Of a stretch of 8,360 nt of DNA, positions 1 to 6,034 are shown one piece after another. The stretch's first letter is position 1. The number at the start of each line of letters is the position of its first letter. This DNA comes from a candidate division LCP-89 bacterium (GTDB lineage Bacteria > Electryoneota > B3-LCP), in contig JALGZU010000112.1 of NCBI GenBank assembly GCA_025774735.1, positions 1 through 8,360 on the forward strand, read 5' to 3'. A program made the position numbers and the translations under genes. The notes under the pieces were generated by a model. That model was given only the letters and a program-made list of their open reading frames with translations. It did no database searches and was not told the origin of the DNA.

Positions 1-68
1 TCAATCCAACTGTGTACATCTTAGCTTAATTTAACTTGCTTAAAGGCGAAATTTTGAGCACGTCTATA

Positions 69-97
69 AATATAAAGATTTTTATGGCGTTTGTCAA
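69..97 (-). promoter_or_regulatory. Sigma70-type promoter firing leftward out of the window
   Basis: Read on the minus strand, a perfect -35 box TTGACA (plus coordinates 92-97) is followed by exactly 17 bases and the -10 box TATATT (69-74). Transcription should begin near base 62 and run off the left edge. In the 60 bases downstream the only ATG on that strand is at 17-19. It opens a frame that stays open to the window edge (M-Y-T-V-G) but has no Shine-Dalgarno sequence, so the start of that outside gene is uncertain. The same hexamers and spacing occur upstream of cvpA. Confidence 0.6.
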
Positions 98-221
98 GTA
101 AAATGTTCAGTCGAATCGAATTATTTTGAACTTGCCAACACCCTAAAACCGGTCCGGGCACATCCTATCTGTCAAATTCTGTCCAATCCATCCTGGGATC
201 TATTGAGTGCGCTATCTATAA

Positions 222-2558
222 TTATTTCAATAACAATATTTTAGAGTATGAACACCTGGACCCGGTTCGCATCGATACAACATAAACGCCGGTACTCAGA
301 TCAGAACCGTCCAGGGTGACCCGGTGTGCCCCGGCAACTCGCCAACCATTGACCAACTCCGCCACCTGCCTACCGGACACATCGAAGACCTCCAGTGAAA
401 TGCGAGTGTCAACCGGCAATTGAAAAGTGATGACGGTGGAACCGTTGAACGGATTTGGATAAGTACCCATCAGCCCATAATTCACAGGCGGACTACTTTC
501 GGTCTCGTTACTCCACAGAGCCAGTTCTTCGCCTGAGTTAGACCATTCCGGGACCGGTGCTCCTTCACCCTCCGTCAATTTTTCGAAGGTGAAGCTGCCG
601 GTGTCCCAGACGTCGCCGGGGTAGGACCCGATCCGGCCCTCATAGAGGTAACTTCCGGGCGGAGCATTGGCGGGGATGCTCTGAATTCTCCGGCGGCCCA
701 GGGAGGTTTCGCCGGGCAGAGTGAGATTCACCGGCCCCAGAACCGGACCATACCACTGACCCGCGGGCAGCTGTACCATCACCCAGACTTCGAAGGTTAC
801 CGGAGAGACCGAAATATTATCGAGCTGCGCGAAGTAATCGAAACTACCTCCAGAAGCGGGGATGGTGATAGGCGGATTGATCGGAGTCATCGTAATGGAC
901 ACTGGAGTCGTTGTCCCCTGGTCAAAGTAAAATGCGCCGATATCCGCTACGGTCCCGTCGGGATCATAGGGTGACTCGGGATCGCCGGCATCGATGCAGG
1001 GAGAATCGGCCTGAATCTGGAAATCGCCGATTGCGGGATTGACAAACAGCGGGTTCAGAAAAATATTGAAGAAGACATCGCTGGAATCACCGTTCAGATT
1101 GACGCTGGTCAGCACACCCAGCTCCGACGGAACCAGGCCGGCAAAATCACCCCCGACGTTGGAGAAGATATCGCAGTAAGTAATTCTGACCTCGAGTGAA
1201 TCCGCGAAGTATATGCCTCCGACGCCTGTATTCTCAGCAATGATTGTATTCAAGATACCGGGTTGCGAATTCTCGCAATAGATGCCGCTCCCGAAATCCA
1301 CCGCGTTGCCGTAAACGGTACAGTTCTCAATATCCGGATTCGAGGTATAGCAAGCGATTCCTCCGCCGTTGTGAAGGGCTGAATTGCCGCTAACGAGGCA
1401 GTGATCGAAGCTGAGAGAGTCGCAGGTATCCAGACCGAACCCACCGCCTGTCCAAGCCTGGTTTCCCGTGACGTCGCAGCCACTTATGGTGACGTTCGAA
1501 AAGGCGCAGACAAACACCCCCCCACCAGAGCTATCCGACACGTTGTCAGTTATCATGCAATCGATCAATTGCGCGTGGGAATTGTCGTTGATGCTGATGC
1601 CACCACCGTTATGCGTAGTATAGTTATCCTCCACCGTACACGATTCGATGGTGGGATTGGATGAATGATTGGCGCAGATGCCTCCTCCCCCGCGACCACT
1701 GCCTCCCCCGAACTGGTTCGAGGCATTCCCCGTTACTGTACAGTTTATAATCAAGGGGCTGGCGTGGGTACAGTAGATTCCACCGCCGTTGTTAACGCTG
1801 AGGTTACCGGTTACGGAACAGTCAGAAATGGTCACATTTGCAGAGGAACAGTAGATCCCGCCTCCCCAATTAGCCCGGTTACCGGTGATGGTGCAATGGG
1901 AGATTGCCATATCGGTGTAATAACAGTTGACGGCACTGGCGCCGGCACCGGAAATATGGCAGTGGGAGAGTTCGCTCCCGGGTGAAGACCCGGCCCGAAA
2001 GATGATGCTGCCCCAGTACAGGTCCGGAGAAACGGTGAGAAAATAGATGCTATCGCTTTCGGTTCCCACGGCGGTGAGATGACCGTATACCTCGATGTCA
2101 TACCGACCGGCGAACCAGACCGTGGTTCCAGGTTGAATCTCCAGTGAATCACCAGCGCCAATGATCACCTCGCCGATGACGACGTAGGTCGTATCCTCGA
2201 GCTGACCACTTAAGGAATCGGAAATTTGGATGCCGGGCGGTGGTTCGAAAAGTGTGACATCCGGGAGAGTTGTAGATTCGAAGAAATGCTGTCCCAGGAC
2301 CTGGGCTTCAACGTAACCGGGATTAGAAAAGAAGACTCCGTAGGAGCCGGAGGAGAGGTCAATCTGGTAGTAACCTGCCGCATCGCTGTAGGCTGAATCG
2401 GTCACTGCACCCACGGAATCTGCACTGAAGAGAATCCTGGATCCCTCATGAGTGGGCTGGTTTTCGAGATAGCAGTAGCCGTCAACGAGTACGGCTTTGC
2501 CGGTGTGTGGAAGGACAAAAAAACAAGAAATGATACAGACCAGTACCAAACGCGGCAT
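222..2558 (-). CDS. Secreted right-handed beta-helix repeat protein with C-terminal sorting domain
   Basis: A 778-residue exported protein of unknown substrate, probably displayed on or released from the cell surface. Residues 1-22 form a signal peptide (basic start, hydrophobic core, cleavage near TGKA). Residues ~24-105 resemble a carboxypeptidase regulatory-like beta-sandwich. Residues ~110-520 are a parallel beta-helix: about eight rungs of 26-27 residues carry GGG(I/V/F) and TGN motifs, like the GGAI/FxxN repeats of Chlamydia Pmp proteins. The helix is capped by 'PCIDAGDP' and an 'ADIGAF' segment, frequent after such helices. A beta-sandwich-like domain follows (~550-660). The last ~86 residues hold YPNPFNGST, 'FDVSGRQV' and 'LSTGVYVV', the hallmark of C-terminal sorting modules in FCB-group exported proteins (T9SS type A-like). 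I chose ATG 2558 over GTG 2561 because the AGGAGG box lies only 2 bases from the GTG but 5 from the ATG. Adhesin, surface-layer or polysaccharide-binding roles are all possible; no catalytic residues are recognisable. Confidence 0.9.
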   Translation of the reverse strand: MPRLVLVCIISCFFVLPHTGKAVLVDGYCYLENQPTHEGSRILFSADSVGAVTDSAYSDAAGYYQIDLSSGSYGVFFSNPGYVEAQVLGQHFFESTTLPDVTLFEPPPGIQISDSLSGQLEDTTYVVIGEVIIGAGDSLEIQPGTTVWFAGRYDIEVYGHLTAVGTESDSIYFLTVSPDLYWGSIIFRAGSSPGSELSHCHISGAGASAVNCYYTDMAISHCTITGNRANWGGGIYCSSANVTISDCSVTGNLSVNNGGGIYCTHASPLIINCTVTGNASNQFGGGSGRGGGGICANHSSNPTIESCTVEDNYTTHNGGGISINDNSHAQLIDCMITDNVSDSSGGGVFVCAFSNVTISGCDVTGNQAWTGGGFGLDTCDSLSFDHCLVSGNSALHNGGGIACYTSNPDIENCTVYGNAVDFGSGIYCENSQPGILNTIIAENTGVGGIYFADSLEVRITYCDIFSNVGGDFAGLVPSELGVLTSVNLNGDSSDVFFNIFLNPLFVNPAIGDFQIQADSPCIDAGDPESPYDPDGTVADIGAFYFDQGTTTPVSITMTPINPPITIPASGGSFDYFAQLDNISVSPVTFEVWVMVQLPAGQWYGPVLGPVNLTLPGETSLGRRRIQSIPANAPPGSYLYEGRIGSYPGDVWDTGSFTFEKLTEGEGAPVPEWSNSGEELALWSNETESSPPVNYGLMGTYPNPFNGSTVITFQLPVDTRISLEVFDVSGRQVAELVNGWRVAGAHRVTLDGSDLSTGVYVVSMRTGSRCSYSKILLLK

Positions 2559-2563
2559 CACGC

Positions 2564-2570
2564 CCTCCTC
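2564..2570 (-). promoter_or_regulatory. Strong Shine-Dalgarno box of the beta-helix gene
   Basis: The minus strand reads GAGGAGG followed by GCGTGATG. The AGGAGG core is 5 bases from ATG 2558 and only 2 from GTG 2561, which favours the ATG. It is the only strong Shine-Dalgarno sequence at any start in the window. Confidence 0.7.
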
Positions 2571-2594
2571 AGCTTGATTGCCAACGAGATGATA

Positions 2595-2624
2595 TTTTTA
2601 CAAATAATAGATCCATTCAGTCAA
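2595..2624 (-). promoter_or_regulatory. Candidate promoter of the beta-helix gene
   Basis: On the minus strand TTGACT (2619-2624) is followed after 18 bases by TAAAAA (2595-2600), about 37 bases before the ATG. The -10 box is a poor match, so this is tentative. The -35 box overlaps the perfect 10-base palindrome CAAGCGCTTG at 2622-2631, which could be an operator. Confidence 0.3.
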
Positions 2625-2736
2625 GCGCTTGGAGCAATGCAAGTGCAGTCTCGGGCTCCAAAATCGCTTAACTTAATATAATAACAGATGCTTGCACCAG
2701 TGCGCGCGTCTAATTTAACAAATTAATATAATAAAT

Positions 2737-2769
2737 AAAAAAGCGCTCCTGTGTGATCTGGATCGCTTT
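2737..2769 (-). terminator. Leftward intrinsic terminator-like hairpin
   Basis: On the minus strand AAAGCG (2764-2769) pairs with CGCTTT (2740-2745). Beyond one A-G mismatch, TCC (2760-2762) pairs with GGA (2747-2749), leaving a 10-base loop. A run of six T follows at 2737-2742, then further T-rich sequence. On the plus strand the same hairpin lacks a good T run. It lies upstream of the beta-helix gene in the direction of transcription, so it should end or attenuate a leftward transcript that begins between it and cvpA. Confidence 0.45.
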
Positions 2770-2898
2770 AATGCGGTTTTCCAGCAGAATATGACCTTTT
2801 CACCGCCATTTGGCGGTTAACTTGAGTTAACGGGATGGAGTGTACCATTATTGATATTTCTACTGCCCTTTCTAGTGCACATTTCGAAGAATGCACTT
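2737..2898 (-). ncRNA. Possible small RNA or attenuated leader (speculative)
   Basis: The interval between a weak leftward promoter (2905-2933) and the leftward terminator (2737-2769) would give an RNA of about 160 bases. It would contain three successive hairpins: AGTGCATT/AATGTGCACT near the 5' end, GTTAACT/AGTTAAC, and CGCCA/TGGCG, before the terminator. Just upstream of the terminator, CTGGA (2780-2784) can pair with TCCAG (2758-2762), and CGC (2773-2775) with GCG (2764-2766). This would take up the left arm of the terminator, so an antiterminator alternative exists. I recognise no known RNA family. The inference rests only on visible complementarity. Confidence 0.2.
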
Positions 2899-2904
2899 AG
2901 CCAT

Positions 2905-2933
2905 AATCTAAATCAACAGAACGAGAAAATCAA
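2905..2933 (-). promoter_or_regulatory. Weak candidate leftward promoter of the putative small RNA
   Basis: On the minus strand TTGATT (2928-2933) is followed by 17 bases and TAGATT (2905-2910). Each box matches the consensus at four of six positions. By itself this could occur by chance. It gains some weight from the downstream hairpins and terminator. Confidence 0.25.
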
Positions 2934-3010
2934 GCGCAATAATTTGCGTTGCTGTGCTCTGTCCCCAAAGACCTGAAAAATAGAAAATAAGAATTAACAC
3001 TATATAGCTA

Positions 3011-3039
3011 TTGACAAATTTGAACATTTTTAGTATATT
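3011..3039 (+). promoter_or_regulatory. Sigma70-type promoter of cvpA-mutS2
   Basis: TTGACA at 3011-3016, a 17-base spacer and TATATT at 3034-3039 form a near-consensus promoter. The predicted start is near 3046, giving a leader of about 50 bases before the GTG at 3099. The hexamers and spacing are identical to those of the leftward promoter at 69-97. Confidence 0.7.
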
Positions 3040-3098
3040 CTGGCGAATCCAGTCGGGCGGGCTGATCTGTATAGCGTGCTGAATAAATAAAGCTCATC

Positions 3099-3596
3099 GT
3101 GCACTATCTCGATATCATCATTCTGGTCCTCATTATCGCATCCGCGGTGGAAGGCGGTTTCCACGGGTTCGTGTACGAAGTTTTCAGTCTTTTAGGCCTG
3201 ATCGCCGGCTTTTTTCTGGCTATTCAGTTTCACGGATTCCTGGCCGCACAGATCGATTTCATCCCGATCCCGCTCTGGCTGCTCAAGATCGTGGCCTTCC
3301 TGCTGATCGTCATCGCCTCGAATATCATCTTCAGACTGGCAGGAAAGAGCCTGAGGTTTCTGCTGCGCAAGGTCTTCATGGGCTGGTTCGATCATGCAGC
3401 CGGTGTCATCTTCGGCCTGGTCAGAGGGGTGATCGTCGTCCTGGTCATCACCCTGATTTTGATGCTGACGCCGGTCAAATCGATTCTTTCCGAGGCTGCG
3501 GCGGAGACCCGCTTCATGGCTCCCTGCATCGAAGCAGTTAAACCCTTCCTGGACATATTGCCCGAAAAAAAACTGCATTTCCCCGATGTAATCTGA
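3099..3596 (+). CDS. cvpA: CvpA family membrane protein
   Basis: An integral inner-membrane protein of 165 residues, the usual size for the CvpA family (named for colicin V production in E. coli; the molecular function is still unclear and links to envelope integrity are reported). Four hydrophobic segments are visible at about residues 4-18, 29-44, 59-80 and 103-123. The sequence FDHAAGVIFGLVRG (residues 97-110), just before and into the last segment, is the family's characteristic Gly-rich motif, and the opening 'LDIIILVLIIASAVEGG' also fits. GTG 3099 is the only start that includes the first segment, since an in-frame TAA lies at 3084-3086. No Shine-Dalgarno sequence precedes it. A strong promoter lies 60 bases upstream and mutS2 follows after 66 bases, so the two are probably co-transcribed. 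A cvpA gene near mutS2 is also known in Bacillus. Confidence 0.88.
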   Translation: MHYLDIIILVLIIASAVEGGFHGFVYEVFSLLGLIAGFFLAIQFHGFLAAQIDFIPIPLWLLKIVAFLLIVIASNIIFRLAGKSLRFLLRKVFMGWFDHAAGVIFGLVRGVIVVLVITLILMLTPVKSILSEAAAETRFMAPCIEAVKPFLDILPEKKLHFPDVI

Positions 3597-3620
3597 CCCC
3601 TGTACCCTGGAGTTCGACCG

Positions 3621-3649
3621 ATCCGCCCGAGGGCGGATTTCGTGTTTTT
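3621..3649 (+). terminator. Terminator-like hairpin between cvpA and mutS2, possible attenuator
   Basis: ATCCGCC (3621-3627) pairs perfectly with GGCGGAT (3632-3638) around the tetraloop CGAG. It is followed by TTCGTGTTTTT, in which the T run (3645-3649) is delayed by five bases. It lies 24 bases after the cvpA stop and 13 bases before the preferred mutS2 ATG. It may reduce read-through into mutS2 or protect the upstream message end. Because the T run is displaced, efficient termination is uncertain. Confidence 0.45.
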
Positions 3650-3662
3650 AAATGATCATACC

Positions 3663-6029
3663 ATGCAAGAAATATATAACCTTTTAGAATTTGACCGCCT
3701 GCTGGAACTCTGTTCGCAGGAGGCGGCTTCCGAATTGGGACGACATCGGGTCCAGGCATCGAGCCCGCTGCAGGACGCCCCGACGATCCGGGCAGAACTT
3801 AGCCTGGTCGATGAGATGACACAGCTCCTGGCGAGGGAATCGCTCCCCCTCCAGGGATTACAGGACATCTCACCCACGTTGAACAACCTGGAACCTTCCG
3901 GAGCCGTGCTCGACCGAGAGGAGTTTTTACCGCTTAAAGACGTCCTCGAAATTTCAGGGAACATCCGAGAGTTCTTCGGGGAGCTAGAACAGGATTATGC
4001 CGGGTTGAAAGATCTGGCCGGGCACCTCCACGAATTCAAGGATTTGTGCAGTACCATCGACGGCGTTTTCGACCACTCCGGAAACATCAAGGACAGCGCC
4101 AGCGGGGAGTTGAGGAAAATCCGCAAACAAAAGGAAGCGGAAGAGCGCAAACTGCACACTACTCTTGAACGGCTCTTCAAGCAATGGAAGGCGGCTGATC
4201 TCACCCAGGACAATGACTCCCTGGCTTTCCGGGAGGGGAGGCTACTCATCCCGGTGAGGAGCGAGCACCGCGGCCGGATCGATGGGGTCGTGCAGGATGA
4301 ATCGGCGACCGGGGCGACCGTCTATATCGAGCCGCTGGAAGCCATCACGGTGGGCAACGCCATACGGCGCCTCGAGAACGAGGAGCGGCGGGAAATTCAC
4401 AGGATCCTGACCGACCTCTGCGAACGTCTCCGGACACGGCTGCCCGATATCCGGGTCTCCCTGGATTTGCTGGGGAGGTTCGATCATATCTACGCCCGGG
4501 GCCGGTTTGCCCTGAAACTCAACTGCCTGCCTCCAGCCATCGTGGAAGAGCCGTTGATCAGACTGAACGGTGCCCGACACCCTCTACTGGCGCTCAAGGA
4601 GGGCATTGACGTTGTCCCACTGTCACTGACTTTAGGGGATGAGGACGGAACGGTTCTGATCATAACGGGTCCCAATGCGGGAGGCAAGACGGTCGCATTG
4701 AAAACGGTTGGACTGCTCTGTTTGATGGCGGCCTGCGGTTTGACCGTGCCCGCAGATGAGGGGACAACGATTCCAGTACTGTCATCGCTGCACTGCGACA
4801 TCGGTGATCCACAGTCGCTGGAACAGGATCTCTCCACCTTCACCTCACATCTTCTCAGGTTGAAGGAGGCCGTTGAGGATACGAATCAGCCCAAACTCGT
4901 TCTCCTGGATGAAATCGGGGCAGGGACGGACCCGGCGGAGGGATCAGCTATCGCCCGGGCGGCGCTACTCGAATTTCGGAAACAGGGAGCCCTGGTCATC
5001 GGAACGACCCACCAGGGGACGCTGAAGGTTTTCGCGCATGAGACCGAAGGCATCATCAACGGCAGCATGGAGTTCGATCAGAAGACACTGCAGCCCACCT
5101 TCCGGTTCAAGTCCGGGATACCGGGCAGTTCTTATGCGTTAGAAATCAGCTCCCGTGTTGGCTTTCCCGAAAGGATCGTAGTGCAGGCGAGACATCTCCT
5201 CGGTGAACAGATCAACCGGATGGAAGACCTGTTAGCCAAACTCAACGAATCGCTGCGTGTTTCCGAAGAAAAGCGCCGGGATGCCGACCTGAAACGGATC
5301 GAGTTGGAAGGGATGATCAAACTCTATTCCGTCCGTCTGGAGGAGTTCAAGAAATTCGAAAAGGAAAAGTTGCACGAAGCGGCTCAAGCGGCGGAAGGAA
5401 TCCTGAAAGACGCCAACCGCAAAATTGAAGCAGCCGTCAAAAAGATCAAAGAAGAGCAAGCCTCCAAATCCGCAATCCGGGAAGCACATCGCACTGTAAA
5501 TAGTCAGAAAGCCGTCATCGATCAGTTGCTCGACTCAAGCTCAACCAGGCGTGAAGCGGAAGCGGCCGGACCCGATAGTGTTAAAAAAGGTGATTGGGTA
5601 AAACTGGAAGGACTGAAGGATCCCGTGCAAGTATTGGGTCTGCGCAAGAATGAAAAAGAGGCAAAACTGGCGGTGGGAGGTGTCCATATCTGGCTACCAG
5701 TTGTGAGGCTCACCCCTGTGGCAGCGCCGGACGAAAGCCAGGACAGATCTTCATCTGTCACACTTATCACCTCAATGCACGAACAGCCTCATTACGAACT
5801 CGACCTGCGTGGCATGACCGGCGACGAGGCGGAATTCGCCCTGGAGAAATATCTGAGCGACTGTTCGGTTTCAGGCTGGAAGACTGTGCGCATCATTCAC
5901 GGTAAGGGGACGGGAGCTTTAAGAACGAGGGTGCGAAAGTTGCTGGAGAAATATCCCGGCGTGAAGTCGTTCCGTTACGGCCGGCCGGAAGAAGGTGATT
6001 TTGGCGTGACAATCGTGGAGATGGAGTAG
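3663..6029 (+). CDS. mutS2: MutS2 family ATPase/endonuclease with Smr domain
   Basis: A 788-residue MutS2 (B. subtilis protein 785). The family binds branched DNA or collided ribosomes; it is linked to suppression of homologous recombination and to ribosome rescue, not to classical mismatch repair. The N-terminal mismatch-recognition domains of MutS are absent, as expected. Visible landmarks are TGATVYIEP (216-224) in the core/clamp region, Walker A GPNAGGKT (336-343), Walker B with LLDEIGAGTDP (D416, E417), and SMEFD and GIPGSSYALEIS downstream. A long charged coiled coil spans ~509-620, an SH3/KOW-like segment ~640-687, and a C-terminal Smr nuclease domain ~711-788 has DLRG (714-717) and HGKGTGALR (746-754). 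All key residues are intact. The frame extends upstream to GTG 3642 (795 residues). I prefer ATG 3663 because 'LEFDRLL' then sits at the usual distance from the N-terminus and the GTG lies at a hairpin. It is probably an operon with cvpA. Confidence 0.96.
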   Translation: MQEIYNLLEFDRLLELCSQEAASELGRHRVQASSPLQDAPTIRAELSLVDEMTQLLARESLPLQGLQDISPTLNNLEPSGAVLDREEFLPLKDVLEISGNIREFFGELEQDYAGLKDLAGHLHEFKDLCSTIDGVFDHSGNIKDSASGELRKIRKQKEAEERKLHTTLERLFKQWKAADLTQDNDSLAFREGRLLIPVRSEHRGRIDGVVQDESATGATVYIEPLEAITVGNAIRRLENEERREIHRILTDLCERLRTRLPDIRVSLDLLGRFDHIYARGRFALKLNCLPPAIVEEPLIRLNGARHPLLALKEGIDVVPLSLTLGDEDGTVLIITGPNAGGKTVALKTVGLLCLMAACGLTVPADEGTTIPVLSSLHCDIGDPQSLEQDLSTFTSHLLRLKEAVEDTNQPKLVLLDEIGAGTDPAEGSAIARAALLEFRKQGALVIGTTHQGTLKVFAHETEGIINGSMEFDQKTLQPTFRFKSGIPGSSYALEISSRVGFPERIVVQARHLLGEQINRMEDLLAKLNESLRVSEEKRRDADLKRIELEGMIKLYSVRLEEFKKFEKEKLHEAAQAAEGILKDANRKIEAAVKKIKEEQASKSAIREAHRTVNSQKAVIDQLLDSSSTRREAEAAGPDSVKKGDWVKLEGLKDPVQVLGLRKNEKEAKLAVGGVHIWLPVVRLTPVAAPDESQDRSSSVTLITSMHEQPHYELDLRGMTGDEAEFALEKYLSDCSVSGWKTVRIIHGKGTGALRTRVRKLLEKYPGVKSFRYGRPEEGDFGVTIVEME

Positions 6030-6034
6030 CCCAT

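Larger units (their letters stand above)
2571..3010. other. AT-rich divergent intergenic region with several inverted repeats, no gene seen
   Basis: There is no convincing coding region on either strand. The stretch holds a 12-base direct repeat TTAATATAATAA (2673-2684 and 2723-2734, exactly 50 bases apart). Inverted repeats seen are CAAGCGCTTG (2622-2631), ACCGCCATTTGGCGGT (2802-2817), the adjoining GTTAACTTGAGTTAAC (2816-2831), an AGTGCA/TGCACT hairpin (2874-2897) and a seven-pair hairpin including one G-T wobble (2933-2950). The terminator-like hairpin at 2737-2769 is listed separately. This clustering is more than a simple promoter spacer needs, and suggests a structured RNA or several operator sites. 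Confidence 0.5.

Noticed and set aside
120..221. Terminator for the beta-helix gene
   Set aside because: No stem followed by a T run could be found on the minus strand in this stretch; CCGGACCGGTTTT cannot form a hairpin with a real loop.
1200..1900. Regularly spaced motifs suggestive of a CRISPR array
   Set aside because: The periodicity is about 80 bases and in frame, it varies in sequence, and it encodes beta-helix rungs. There are no identical repeats or unique spacers.
1401..1985. Two open frames on the plus strand inside the beta-helix gene
   Set aside because: They lie antisense to a well-supported repeat protein. Their sequences resemble no family and arise from the repeated rung codons.
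2559..2561. GTG as the start of the beta-helix gene
   Set aside because: It is only 2 bases from the AGGAGG box; the adjacent ATG at 2558 has a workable 5-base gap and gives the same signal peptide.
2448..2681. Plus-strand open frame spanning the 5' end of the beta-helix gene
   Set aside because: It overlaps the signal peptide, Shine-Dalgarno box and promoter of the minus-strand gene, and the translation is low-complexity with no recognisable domain.
3192..3578. Minus-strand open frame inside cvpA
   Set aside because: It is an antisense shadow of the transmembrane codons, rich in Asp and Gln in a biased way, with no ribosome site.
4242..4843. Minus-strand open frames inside mutS2
   Set aside because: They overlap each other and the conserved ATPase core, and show no domain signature.
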